From the NCBI GenBank assembly GCA_021818585.1, contig JAKATU010000095.1, positions 1-35,537 of the forward strand: a stretch of DNA of 35,537 bases, in the 5' to 3' direction. This DNA is from Acidobacteriota bacterium (GTDB taxonomy: Bacteria > Acidobacteriota > Terriglobia > Terriglobales > Acidobacteriaceae). A program made the position numbers and the translations under genes. This document shows, piece after piece, positions 1 to 7,928 of this stretch; the first letter of the stretch is position 1, and every line of letters begins with the position of its first letter. The notes beneath the pieces were generated by a model that saw only the letters and a list, made by a program, of their open reading frames with translations, was not told the DNA's origin and made no database searches.

Positions 1-43
1 GAAAATCCTGCTCAGGAAAGTACGGCCGGTAGACCTTCGCCAT
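1..43 (-). CDS. IS1182-family transposase, N-terminal 14 residues (cut by window edge)
   Basis: Reading the minus strand from the ATG at 43-41 gives MAKVYRPYFPEQDF, which matches the usual opening of IS1182-family DDE transposases (MAKxYRPYxPEQxxLLP). The rest lies beyond the left edge of the window. The start codon sits about 55-75 bases inside the IS end at 97-120, a normal distance for this family. Whether this copy is intact cannot be seen. Confidence 0.7.
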   Translation of the reverse strand, partial: MAKVYRPYFPEQDF

Positions 44-120
44 ATCTAAAGACTCGCAACTTCTTCTCCGCTTTTCAACTACCGCGCACCTGCTCCACGC
101 AATTACTCAGACACGCTCCT
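1..120 (-). mobile_element. IS1182-family element A, left end (partial)
   Basis: The minus strand from 118 downward reads GAGCGTGTCTGAGTAATTGC and leads after about 75 bases into the transposase start at 43. The end closely resembles that of the neighbouring element B, which begins GAGCCCGTCTGAGT at 123. I infer an IS end with its terminal inverted repeat here. The exact tip is uncertain because the bases between the two ends (CTAG, 119-122) may be a target site. Confidence 0.55.
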
Positions 121-136
121 AGGAGCCCGTCTGAGT
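105..136. repeat. 32-bp near-palindrome at the junction of two IS ends
   Basis: ACTCAGAC at 105-112 and GTCTGAGT at 129-136 are perfect inverted arms. They surround the self-complementary core CTCCTAGGAG at 116-125, with three unmatched bases on each side. The structure is explained by two related IS terminal repeats facing outward across CTAG. Confidence 0.75.
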
Positions 137-483
137 CAGGATTTCCGAGAGCGCGCATGATGGTGGAGGCAGTCAGGCGGGGTCATGTTGCGGATTGAGG
201 CAGCTGATTCAGGTGGTGACATGCATCTCGGCGTGCTTATCGGGTTGCGAGTCGCTTATCTCATGCCGTACATGCCCGATGTAGCTTGAGTGCGTTGTGC
301 AGACCAGCGCCCACTCGGAACGGACTTTTTCCGCGCCGCGCAGCAGGAACTGGCGAAAGCCCTGCGCGTGTTTGATCTGTCCGAAGACCGGCTCTACCAT
401 AATTTTGCGTCGCGCATAGATGGTCTGGCCCGCCTTGGTCATCAGTTTCCGTTTCATCCGCTCGACCAGGGTGGCCGATTTCG
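121..483 (-). mobile_element. IS1182-family element B, right-end remnant
   Basis: This stretch contains the last part of a transposase gene on the minus strand, then about 130 bases of non-coding sequence, then an inverted-repeat-like end (GAGCCCGTCTGAGT at 123-136). The left half of the element is missing. Its inner boundary falls around 480, where an AraC regulator fragment begins on the opposite strand. Confidence 0.55.
261..483 (-). pseudogene. IS1182-family transposase, C-terminal fragment with frameshift
   Basis: On the minus strand the frame reads ERMKRKL, then VEPVFGQIKHAQGFRQFLLR and EKVRSEWALVC. This is the typical C-terminal block of IS1182-type DDE transposases, including the glutamate of VEP. 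Near 300 the frame slips: the usual ending (HNALKLHRACTA and stop at 261) is in the next frame, while the original frame runs on to 209 with unrelated residues. Everything upstream of about 483 is missing, so the gene is truncated at the 5' side and frameshifted at the 3' side and cannot be active. Confidence 0.75.
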
Positions 484-783
484 CAATCCTCCCGCATGTC
501 CCGCTCCATCTTCGTCGCACACTTCAAGCAAACTGTCGGCAAGGCGCCCATGGAATACCTATCCCAATGGCGCATGCTCCTCGCGGCAAACCGCCTCACC
601 CGCTCGGCGGATTCCATCGTCACCATAGCCCTCGCGTTCGGCTACGAGTCAGAAAGCGCCTTCAGCACCGCATTCAAGCGCATCATGGGCTGCTCCCCGC
701 GCCAGTACGCCCACGGATGCCGCCCCGCTGATCATCCGCAACTTGCTCCCGCCACCACTTTCTCGCCAAGCGAATCTGTCTAA
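484..783 (+). pseudogene. AraC-family regulator, C-terminal HTH fragment
   Basis: From about 490 the plus strand encodes MSRSIFVAHFKQTVGKAP, WRMLLAANRL, then IALAFGYESESAFSTAFKR and MGCSPRQY. These are the second half of the double helix-turn-helix of AraC/XylS regulators. The family signature around GYESESAFSTAFKR is intact. The effector-binding N-terminal domain and first HTH are absent because sequence before about 484 belongs to IS1182 debris. An ATG at 496 could start translation, but a half-domain would not be expected to bind DNA normally. The last 20 residues are low-complexity tail. Confidence 0.75.
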
Positions 784-1014
784 CGGATGAAGACCGCCCG
801 CCTACGATTACGCTGCATCTGGACCCCACCTTCATGCTCACTGCAAGCCAGATCCACCCCATCGAATCAACCTTGCAATCCATCTTTTGCTGATCATCGT
901 ACATATGTTTGCCGATAGCTAAGATATGGCTGGTTCTCCCCAAACAATCTCTGCGAAAGGCACTGGTCATATTCCAGCCGCCTCGGTAAAAACAACATAA
1001 GGCTGCGCGTTACA

Positions 1015-2094
1015 ATGATGTTCCCCAAGCTCCGTGACGAAAAGAAGCGTATCGCCTCTCTCCATAAACTCCAGCTCCTCGATACCCCCGCCGAGCCGGC
1101 CTACGACGACATCGTCCAGCTAGCCGCGCTCATCTGCAAAGTCCCCATCGCTCTCATCACACTACTCGATGAAAACCGCCAGTGGTTCAAGGCCCGCATC
1201 GGTCTCTCCGTGCAGGAAACCCCCCGCTCCGTCGCCTTTTGCGCGCACGCCGTCGATCGCAACGACGGCCTCTTCCTCGTTCCGGACGCACACCAGGACG
1301 ACCGCTTCCGCGAGAATCCCCTCGTCACAGACGACCCCAACATTCGCTTTTACGCCGGCGTGCCCGTAGGAGGGCCCGACGGCCAGCCCATGGGAACCAT
1401 CTGCGTTCTCGACCGCGAACCCCGCGTCATCACTACCGAGCAGCAGCTCGCGCTCCGCGTACTCGGCCGCGAAGTCGAAGCCCAGTTCAAAATCCGCGAT
1501 CAGTTCCTCCAGCTACAGCAGATGCAGGCCAAGCGCCTCCGCGCCGACATACGCCTGCGTGAAAATCAGCGCAAGTTGAAAACAGCCAACAACCGCCTCC
1601 GCGAACTCGTCCGCACCGACGCCCTCACCGGCATACAGAACCGCAGGGCTTTCGATGAATCCTTCCGCCAGGCATGGAACCTCTCCGCGCGCATCCAACA
1701 ACCTCTCTCCGTCCTCATGATCGACATCGATCACTTCAAGTCGATCAACGACCAATATGGCCATCAGGTCGGCGATGAAGTCCTCAAAAGCATCGCCGGA
1801 ACCCTGCGTGAAAATATCCGATCTACTGACATGCTCTTCCGCTACGGCGGCGAGGAATTCATCGTCCTCCTGCCCGCAACCGAGGCCGAGGCAGCCCTCC
1901 ATGTCGCCGAAAAGCTGCGCACCGCCATCGCCGCCCAGCCGCACCACAACATTCCCGCGACCATCAGCATCGGCCTGGCCGCAGAGACCGCAGGCACCGC
2001 CTCCCACACGGAAACACCACTCGTCCGCACCGCCGACGCCGCACTCTATTTCGCCAAAAATGCCGGAAGAAACCGCGTGGAAATCTACTCCTGA
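1015..2094 (+). CDS. GAF-GGDEF diguanylate cyclase
   Basis: This 359-residue protein should make cyclic di-GMP from two GTP. Residues about 20-165 form a GAF sensor domain (FCAHAVDRNDGLFLVPDAH), followed by a short coiled linker (about 168-205) and a GGDEF domain from about 207. The active-site motif is GGEEF at 278-282, the Mg-binding stretch MIDIDHFKSIND starts at 235, and LTGIQNRR lies just upstream. A product-inhibition I-site, RSTD, is at 269-272, exactly five residues before GGEEF. No EAL domain or membrane segment is present, so it is a cytosolic enzyme with an unknown GAF ligand. Start: ATGATG at 1015; no strong Shine-Dalgarno is seen, and the second ATG is equally possible. It stands alone, convergent with the phosphatase remnant. 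Confidence 0.9.
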   Translation: MMFPKLRDEKKRIASLHKLQLLDTPAEPAYDDIVQLAALICKVPIALITLLDENRQWFKARIGLSVQETPRSVAFCAHAVDRNDGLFLVPDAHQDDRFRENPLVTDDPNIRFYAGVPVGGPDGQPMGTICVLDREPRVITTEQQLALRVLGREVEAQFKIRDQFLQLQQMQAKRLRADIRLRENQRKLKTANNRLRELVRTDALTGIQNRRAFDESFRQAWNLSARIQQPLSVLMIDIDHFKSINDQYGHQVGDEVLKSIAGTLRENIRSTDMLFRYGGEEFIVLLPATEAEAALHVAEKLRTAIAAQPHHNIPATISIGLAAETAGTASHTETPLVRTADAALYFAKNAGRNRVEIYS

Positions 2095-2122
2095 CGCAAT
2101 CCCGTCCCGACCAAACCAGATC

Positions 2123-2410
2123 CTACGTCTGCGCGAACGCCAGCGTCAGCACCGTAGTATCGTCCTCCTGCCCAAACGCCTGCGCCGCCTGCGCCATTCG
2201 CTCCTCCGTCTGCCCGCTGATCTTCCGCGTCCGCTCAAACCCAAACAGATCCCCGCTCGCGCTCCGCGCCTCCACCACCCCGTCGGACATCAGCATCAGC
2301 CAGTCCCCCGTCTTCAGTTCCACCGTCGCATCGGCATATTCCGCAATTCCCGTAATCCCCAACGGCAGGCCTGAATCCAATTCGATCTCGTCACCATTGC
2401 AATAAGGCAG
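2123..2410 (-). pseudogene. SpoIIE/PP2C-type serine phosphatase, C-terminal fragment
   Basis: Reading the minus strand from about 2410, the frame gives LPYCNGDEIELDSGLPLGI, then GDWLMLMSDGVVEAR and GQEDDTTVLTL. These are the last metal-binding and fold motifs of SpoIIE/RsbU-type PP2C phosphatases (SDGV with its aspartate, EDDxTxL near the end). A stop codon lies in frame at 2413-2411 directly before this block, and the N-terminal half of the catalytic domain is missing. Only about 95 of the usual 230 or more catalytic residues remain, so it should be inactive. Upstream on the same strand is a fragment of an unrelated gene, suggesting a deletion that joined two genes. Confidence 0.7.
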
Positions 2411-2479
2411 TCAATGACCCGCCGTCGCAACCGGAACAGTTCCATTTTGCTCAATGCGCGCACCCCTCCCAATGCAGTC

Positions 2480-2927
2480 TCAGTTCTGCGAAGCCGCATC
2501 GGCAGACCGCGCCGAAACCGGCACCCCCAGCATCTTCTCGCCCTCGCAAATCAGCAGCCGCATCTCTTCCAGCTCCGCAATCGCAGCGCGCATCGCCTCA
2601 TCCTTCGCCCATTCCACATCCATCTCACCTAGCCGCCGGCTCACCTCGGCCCGCAAAACAATTCGCCGGCTCATCCTTATCATCTTCCGCTGCATCCCGC
2701 AGCGCATGATGAAAGCTCCATTCCCCCAGCATCGCCGTGTCAGACGGTGCGCTCGCTGCAATGTACGCATACATCTCCGCGCTAACCAGGTCGCGAAATC
2801 CAAAACTCAAATAATGCACGCCCGTGGCAATCGACCGGCGAACCAACACTGTCTTCAACAACCCCAGCCCCAGGGAAGGCATTGCAGCGCTTCCATACGG
2901 CATCTGCACCAGTGCCATTTTCGCCAT
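2480..2927 (-). pseudogene. RiPP-maturation radical SAM (cobalamin-type) protein, N-terminal fragment
   Basis: The ATG at 2927 has a good ribosome site (AAGGGGGAA about 9 bases upstream). The frame reads MAKMALVQMPYGSAAMPSLG, with LSFGFRDLVSAEMYAYIA and LGEWSF further on. This resembles the opening of the TIGR03975-type RiPP-maturation radical SAM proteins, which begin with a B12-binding-like domain and carry a conserved GEW. Around 2640 the frame shifts: the continuation (WAKDEAMRAAIAELEEMRLL) is in another frame and stops at 2480. The radical SAM CxxxCxxC region is never reached. I call a broken gene from family resemblance recognised by eye; a search against TIGR03975 would settle it. Confidence 0.55.
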
Positions 2928-3076
2928 GTGGAGTTCCCCCTTGCCTCGCCCGGCAGGCTAGATTCAGTCATCGCGCTAAGCCTCCGGGGGAAGAAGCCTC
3001 GGCAGAATGGCCCAATTTTCACAGCACATGCCCCATGTCCATCCTCGGCGGGCTCTCATCCATCACCCCGCCGTCC

Positions 3077-3106
3077 TTGCCACTCTCCGCTTCTCATGCA
3101 TAAAAT
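3077..3106 (+). promoter_or_regulatory. candidate sigma-70 promoter for the carboxylesterase gene
   Basis: TTGCCA (3077-3082) and TAAAAT (3101-3106) are separated by 18 bases. Transcription would start near 3113, giving a leader of about 80 bases before the ATG at 3192. The match is good for a GC-rich genome, but this is inference only. Confidence 0.4.
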
Positions 3107-3191
3107 CGTTTTACTTCATCCGAGTCCCGCATCCGCTCGCCAAAACTCCCGGCCTCGCGCACGTTCAGGCCAACCCAAAGGAACCCCACTC

Positions 3192-4742
3192 ATGCAAGCA
3201 CTTCGCCGGCTCCTCACCCTTGCCTGCCTGTTCCTCGTCCCCGCGCTCTGCGCCGCCCGCGCGCAATCCAGGCCAGCCTACCAACCCACCGCCGCAAGCC
3301 GCGTCACCATCACACAAGGCGCCCTCGTTGGCACCCAGCCGGCAGCCGGCATCTACGCGTGGCTTGGCATCCCTTTCGCACAGCCCCCCGTTGGCAACCT
3401 GCGCTGGCGCGCACCCCAGCCGCCCCTGCCATGGCACGGCGCCTTCCTCGCAGACAATCACGGCGCGCCATGCCCGCAGCTCGACGAAGGCTGGAACCAC
3501 TGGGACACGCTCCACTACAGCGAAAACTGCCTCCACCTCGACGTCTGGGCTCCTGCCCACGCGCACGACCTCCCCGTCATGGTCTACATCCACGGCGGCT
3601 CCAACCTCGCCGGAGACGGCTTCTCCAGCGGCCTTCCGCTTGTCGCCCACGGCGTCGTATTCGTCACCATCGAGTACCGCCTCGACATCTTCGGCTTCTA
3701 CCGCACCGCCGCACTCGATAAGGAATCTACCCACCACACCTCCGGCGACTACGGCCTCCTCGACCAGATCGCCGCACTCCGATGGGTCCACAACAACATC
3801 GCACAATTCGGCGGCAATCCATCCAAAGTCATGATCTTCGGCCAGTCCGCCGGAGCCGTGGACACCGGCCTGCTCCTCACCTCGCCGCTGGCCCGCGGTC
3901 TCTTCACCTCCGCGCTCGAAGAAAGCGGTCAGGTTCTCGGACTCATGCCGACCGCCACCAAACAGGAATCGGAAATCGCATGGGCGCCCGTCTCTGAGGC
4001 CCTCGGCAAAACCCTCGCCGCTCAACGCGCCCTCACCGCCGCACGGGTTCTCGCTATCGATAAGAAAGCACCCTTGCCGCCGCCCGTCACCTGGTGGGGC
4101 TATCGCGGAGCCAGCGTCAACGGCTGGGTCCTGCCGGAAATGCCCTGGCGCGTCTACCAGGTCGGCAAAGAAGCTCCCGTCCCGCTCGTCTTCGGCACCA
4201 ACACGCGAGAAATCGTCCCCAACGGTCAGACTCCCCGGCAACTCGCCCACGTCATGGCCGAAACCCTCGGCTATAAGGCCGCCGCCAAACTCAGCGACTA
4301 CTATCGCGACCACCCCAGCCAGCTTCTCGGCTCACCCGTGGCTCGCTTCGCCACCGACCACGATTTCCACTGCGCTATCCGCCTGCTCGCCAACTGGCAC
4401 GCAGCCCACGGCTACCCCACCTGGGTCTATCGTTTTGATCGCCCCAACCCCGGCCAGACCTCAGCCTTCCATACCACCGACCTCTTTTATCTCCTCAACT
4501 TCTTCCCCGGCAACGCCAAGCCCAACGCAAACGGCCGCAAAATCGGTCACGACCTCGACATCTACTGGAGCAACCTGGCCAAAACCGGCGCACCGGCCAG
4601 CCCCACCGCATGGCCTCGTTACACCGCAGCCGATCACGGCCCCTGGCTGAACATCCCCAAAACCGGCACAGACATCCACGCCGTCCACACCCCCTTCGGA
4701 GGAGAAGCCTGCGCCATCATGGACCCCTCCTACCCGAAGTAG
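3192..4742 (+). CDS. secreted type-B carboxylesterase
   Basis: This 516-residue alpha/beta-hydrolase of the carboxylesterase/para-nitrobenzyl esterase family hydrolyses ester bonds, probably in the periplasm. A signal peptide (about residues 1-26, ending CAARAQS) precedes the mature chain. The oxyanion-hole motif YIHGGSN and the nucleophile elbow GQSAGA place the catalytic serine at 219. E340 (GTNTREI) and H427 (SAFHTTD) complete the triad. The reading frame stays open from 2454, but the signal peptide, the Shine-Dalgarno AAAGGA and the promoter candidate all favour the ATG at 3192. Length is normal for the family. The substrate cannot be told; a prolyl oligopeptidase gene follows 140 bases later on the same strand and may be co-transcribed. 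Confidence 0.9.
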   Translation: MQALRRLLTLACLFLVPALCAARAQSRPAYQPTAASRVTITQGALVGTQPAAGIYAWLGIPFAQPPVGNLRWRAPQPPLPWHGAFLADNHGAPCPQLDEGWNHWDTLHYSENCLHLDVWAPAHAHDLPVMVYIHGGSNLAGDGFSSGLPLVAHGVVFVTIEYRLDIFGFYRTAALDKESTHHTSGDYGLLDQIAALRWVHNNIAQFGGNPSKVMIFGQSAGAVDTGLLLTSPLARGLFTSALEESGQVLGLMPTATKQESEIAWAPVSEALGKTLAAQRALTAARVLAIDKKAPLPPPVTWWGYRGASVNGWVLPEMPWRVYQVGKEAPVPLVFGTNTREIVPNGQTPRQLAHVMAETLGYKAAAKLSDYYRDHPSQLLGSPVARFATDHDFHCAIRLLANWHAAHGYPTWVYRFDRPNPGQTSAFHTTDLFYLLNFFPGNAKPNANGRKIGHDLDIYWSNLAKTGAPASPTAWPRYTAADHGPWLNIPKTGTDIHAVHTPFGGEACAIMDPSYPK

Positions 4743-4882
4743 CAGAACCCAAGACCCATCATGAATCGTCTCCGGTCGATAAACGAAAAGGCTCTGTCAA
4801 GGCGCAGAAGTCCGTGCGGCCAGCACCCAATTTGATCTATTCTTGTGAGTTTTAGAGAACTCCCCGGAAAAGAGACGACTCC

Positions 4883-7057
4883 ATGAAGCCAATCCATCGC
4901 GCGCTCTGCGCTTTCGCGCTCCTTACTCTGCTGGCTCTCCCTGCCTTCGCGGCTCCCGCCACGCAGATGCTCAAGTATCCCGTAGCCCACAAAGACAACA
5001 CCGTGGACAACTACTTCGGAACCAGGGTTCCCGCTCCTTACCAGTGGATGGAAAACCTCACCAGCCCCCAGCTCCACCAGTGGGTGGCCGCGGAGAACAA
5101 GATCACCGAGGATTACCTCGCCAAAATCCCCATCCGCGGCTGGATCGACCATCGCCTCACCCAGCTCTGGAACTACGCCAAGGAAGGCACTCCCGACCAG
5201 CTCCACAACGGCATGCTTTTCTTCCGCCACAACACGGGCCTGCAGAACCAGAGTGTCGTTTACGTCCAGGACTCGTCCTCCGCAAAGCCCCGCGAACTCC
5301 TCGACCCCAACAAGCTCTCGCCTGACGGCTCCATCGCACTCGCCGCCTACGCGCCCTCACCCGATGGCAAATACCTCGCCTACGCGCTCTCCAAGGGCGG
5401 CTCTGACTGGCAGACCATCCACGTCCTCAATGTAGCCACCGGCAAGCCCACCTCCGACGTCGTCCGCTGGGTCAAGTTCTCCGGCATCTCCTGGACCCAC
5501 GACGGCAAAGGCTTCTTCTACTCCCGTTATCCCGAGCCGCCATCCGGCGAAAGTGAAATCAGCCAGGTCGTCCGCGACCAGAAGCTCTACTACCACGCCC
5601 TCGGCACACCTCAATCCGAAGACAAGCTCATCTACGCTCGTCATGACCTCCCGCAGGCCAACATCGGCGGAACCGTCAGTGAAGATGGCCGCTATCTTTA
5701 CATCTATCTCAGCAACAACTCCATCACTAAAAACGAGCTCTACTACGCCAACCTCGGCACCCCGGGCCATCCCGACCTCAACATCCATATCCGCCCGCTC
5801 TACACCAAAAACAACGCCGAATACGCCCCCATCGGCCACATTGGCAACACGCTCTACCTCCAGACTACTCTCGACGCACCACGCGGCAAGGTCGTCGCCG
5901 CAAAATTCAACGATCCCGACCCCGCACACTGGCGCACCGTCATCCCCCAGGCCGAAGGCGTGCTCGCCAGCGCATCCCTCGCCGACGGAAGAATCCTCGC
6001 CAACTATCAGGACATAGCCGTCAGCCATCTCGACCTCTACAGCACCAGCGGCAGGCTCCTGCACACCCTCCCGCTGCCGACCCTCGGCGCCGTCGGCGGA
6101 ATCTCCACCCGCAATGACTCGCCTTCCGTCTACTACGGATTCACCTCGTTCCTCTATCCCAACTCCATCTACCACTACAACGTCATCACCGGCAAAACCA
6201 CCGTCACATTCAAGCCCAAAGTCAACTTCGACCCCTCCCGGTACGTCACCAAGCAGGTCTTCTACAAGTCCAAGGACGGCACCACCGTACCCATGTTCAT
6301 CACCGCCAAAAAGGGCATCAAGATGGACGGCTCCCACCCCACGATCATGTACGGCTACGGCGGCTTCGACATCTCCATCACCCCGCGCTTCAGCCCCACG
6401 ATCCCCATGTGGCTGGAACTCGGCGGCGTCTATGCCGTGCCCAACATCCGCGGCGGCGGCGAGTATGGCGAAAAGTGGCACCACGCCGGCATGCTGGGCA
6501 AAAAGCAAAACGTCTTTGACGACTTCGCATGGGCAGCCAAATATCTCTACAAAGAGGGCTACACCTCGCCCAAACACCTGGCTATTCAGGGCTACTCGAA
6601 CGGCGGACTCCTCACCGGAGCCTCCATCACCGAGCGCCCGCACCTCTTCGGCGCAGCCTACATCGGCCACGGCGTCCTCGACATGCTCCGCTATCAGGAC
6701 TTCTCCGGCGGCTCGTTCTGGGTTCCCGAATACGGCGCATCCAGCAATAAAAAAGCCTTCCAGTGGCTCATCAAATACTCGCCCCTGCAAAACATCCACA
6801 AGGGCACCTGCTACCCGCCCACCTACATCACCACGTCATGGGATGACGACCGCGTAGTCCCCAGCCACGAATTCAAATTCACCGCCAAAATCCAGCAGGC
6901 CCAGGGCTGCAGCAATCCTATCCTCCTCCGCACCACGGGCAGCACCAGCCACATCTACATGCCCACCGACAAGGAAATCCAGCAGGAAGCCGACGTCTGG
7001 TCCTTCGAAGCCTGGAATATAGGAGTCAAGAAAACACCCGGCAACACTAACCCATAA
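4883..7057 (+). CDS. secreted prolyl oligopeptidase (S9A family)
   Basis: This 724-residue serine peptidase cuts short peptides after proline. A signal peptide (about residues 1-23, LLALPAFAAP) indicates export. Residues about 30-450 form the beta-propeller that restricts access to small peptides (opening with DNYFGTRVPAPYQWMEN, the S9A N-terminal motif). The C-terminal alpha/beta-hydrolase domain carries the nucleophile in GYSNGG (S572), the acid in WDDDRVV (654-656) and the histidine H690 (STSHIY). All three are present and length matches the family. GGGEYGEKWH is the conserved segment before the nucleophile. Unlike cytosolic animal enzymes it is exported. A strong REP-like hairpin lies 26 bases after the stop. 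Confidence 0.93.
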   Translation: MKPIHRALCAFALLTLLALPAFAAPATQMLKYPVAHKDNTVDNYFGTRVPAPYQWMENLTSPQLHQWVAAENKITEDYLAKIPIRGWIDHRLTQLWNYAKEGTPDQLHNGMLFFRHNTGLQNQSVVYVQDSSSAKPRELLDPNKLSPDGSIALAAYAPSPDGKYLAYALSKGGSDWQTIHVLNVATGKPTSDVVRWVKFSGISWTHDGKGFFYSRYPEPPSGESEISQVVRDQKLYYHALGTPQSEDKLIYARHDLPQANIGGTVSEDGRYLYIYLSNNSITKNELYYANLGTPGHPDLNIHIRPLYTKNNAEYAPIGHIGNTLYLQTTLDAPRGKVVAAKFNDPDPAHWRTVIPQAEGVLASASLADGRILANYQDIAVSHLDLYSTSGRLLHTLPLPTLGAVGGISTRNDSPSVYYGFTSFLYPNSIYHYNVITGKTTVTFKPKVNFDPSRYVTKQVFYKSKDGTTVPMFITAKKGIKMDGSHPTIMYGYGGFDISITPRFSPTIPMWLELGGVYAVPNIRGGGEYGEKWHHAGMLGKKQNVFDDFAWAAKYLYKEGYTSPKHLAIQGYSNGGLLTGASITERPHLFGAAYIGHGVLDMLRYQDFSGGSFWVPEYGASSNKKAFQWLIKYSPLQNIHKGTCYPPTYITTSWDDDRVVPSHEFKFTAKIQQAQGCSNPILLRTTGSTSHIYMPTDKEIQQEADVWSFEAWNIGVKKTPGNTNP

Positions 7058-7083
7058 TCCAATCCCACACTACCTCTCGGGTG

Positions 7084-7118
7084 CCCCATTCACGCGCGTT
7101 CTTCGCGCGTGAATGGGG
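7084..7118. repeat. REP-like palindrome
   Basis: CCCCATTCACGCGCG (7084-7098) and CGCGCGTGAATGGGG (7104-7118) pair perfectly over 15 bp with a 5-base loop. It begins with the TGCCCCAT motif shared by other repeats in this window. There is no U-tract, so it may limit read-through from the peptidase gene only by structure. Confidence 0.8.
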
Positions 7119-7263
7119 TCGGAACACTCCCTCGAAGGGTCACTTCGACCGAAGCCCAAAGGGCGAAGCGGAGAAACCTGCGGTTCTACTGCGCGCACTT
7201 GAGAACCCCCATGACCCCAGTTCAAGAAGACGCGCGCCCCATCTCAGAAACAGAGAATCAGGC

Positions 7264-7298
7264 TGCCCCATCCCTCGCAGAAACATGGGTTGAAAAGC
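7264..7298. repeat. REP-like unit of the TGCCCCAT family
   Basis: TGCCCCATCCCTCG, then ACATGGGTTGAAAAGC, aligns with the unit at 23723-23756 (TGCCCCATATCTCG, then ACATGGGGTAAAAGC). The ends CCCAT/ATGGG can pair. The two copies are about 16 kb apart, and the second stands directly before a RAYT fragment. Confidence 0.6.
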
Positions 7299-7349
7299 CG
7301 AGAAGCAGCAGGATTCCATAGCGAACCAAGCCCCAGCAAAGGTATCGTC

Positions 7350-7640
7350 ATGAGTATGGCAGTGATCCACATCTCGGAAGCCGAAGCGGCCCGCGACTTC
7401 GCGGCCCTGCTGGCCCGTGTCCGCGTCGGGGAGGAAATCGTCATCGAAAGCGATGCCCCCGCCGTCGTGCTCCGCGTTGCCGCCGAGCCGCGCGGACGCC
7501 TGTTGTCGGAGTCCATCGCGCTCGCCGAAGCACATGCGAAAGAGATGGGCTACGAGCCGGTGATGGACCCGGAGTTCGCCGCCGATGTGGAAGAGATCAT
7601 CCGCAATCGTAAGCCCTGGAATCCGCCCGCGTGGGACTGA
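7350..7640 (+). CDS. VapB/Phd-type antitoxin
   Basis: This 96-residue protein has the Phd/YefM-like N-terminal DNA-binding fold (ISEAEAARDFAALLARVR, then GEEIVIESDAPAVVLR) and an acidic/proline C-terminal tail (EIIRNRKPWNPPAWD) of the sort that wraps the toxin. It should neutralise the PIN toxin encoded next and repress the pair's promoter. The start at 7350 follows AAAGG by 7 bases; an upstream in-frame extension to 7290 has no ribosome site. The last 10 bases overlap the toxin start, the usual antitoxin-first coupled arrangement. Confidence 0.8.
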   Translation: MSMAVIHISEAEAARDFAALLARVRVGEEIVIESDAPAVVLRVAAEPRGRLLSESIALAEAHAKEMGYEPVMDPEFAADVEEIIRNRKPWNPPAWD

Positions 7641-7909
7641 TCCTGGACTCCAGTGTCGTGATGGCCGCCGAACGGCGAGGCCATACTGTCCGGCAAATCC
7701 TCGAACAGATCAAGGCTGCGCACGGAGAAATCGACATCGGCCTATCGGTTGTGACCATCGCCGAACTGATGCACGGCGCGTACCGCGCGAAAGAGGATGC
7801 CCGCAAACGCCGTCGGCTGGCCTTCATCGACCGGCTGTGCAGTGATGTTCCCGTACATCCCCTAACCGTCGAGATCGCGCGGCGAGTCGGACGCATCTCT
7901 CGCAGATAG
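7631..7909 (+). CDS. VapC-like PIN-domain toxin, C-terminally truncated
   Basis: PIN-domain toxins are Mg-dependent RNases that cut tRNA or rRNA. Starting at GTG 7631, the protein shows GLILDSSV (first acidic residue D6), TIAELMHG (E45) and HPLTVEIARRVGRIS, a close match to the first two-thirds of VapC. It stops at residue 92, where the family continues for 35-45 residues bearing the last one or two active-site aspartates (the GATAL region). Downstream frames do not contain the missing part. A perfect 30-bp palindrome starts 20 bases after the stop. Likely a deletion product with weakened or no RNase activity, but the antitoxin-binding part may survive. Confidence 0.7.
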   Translation: MGLILDSSVVMAAERRGHTVRQILEQIKAAHGEIDIGLSVVTIAELMHGAYRAKEDARKRRRLAFIDRLCSDVPVHPLTVEIARRVGRISRR

Positions 7910-7928
7910 GACACCAGGCGAGTTCGCC

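Larger units (their letters stand above)
7058..7349. other. intergenic region with dispersed-repeat sequence
   Basis: No gene is supported here. The stretch holds a 15-bp-stem palindrome (7084-7118), a segment containing ACTTCGACCGAAGC and GAAACCTGC (about 7141-7185) of a kind I recognise as common dispersed intergenic sequence in acidobacterial genomes, and a second REP-like unit at 7264-7298. Small open frames crossing it are repeat-derived and have no credible start. Confidence 0.5.

Noticed and set aside
2454..3191. N-terminal extension of the carboxylesterase reading frame
   Set aside because: The frame is open by chance in GC-rich DNA. It crosses the opposite-strand radical SAM fragment, and the signal peptide and ribosome site place the start at 3192.
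3165..4313. Long open frame on the minus strand inside the carboxylesterase gene
   Set aside because: It is an antisense shadow with Gly/Val/Glu-rich composition and no family resemblance; the plus-strand gene is certain.
5357..6799. 480-codon minus-strand open frame inside the prolyl oligopeptidase gene
   Set aside because: Antisense shadow of C-ending codons; no domain, no ribosome site.
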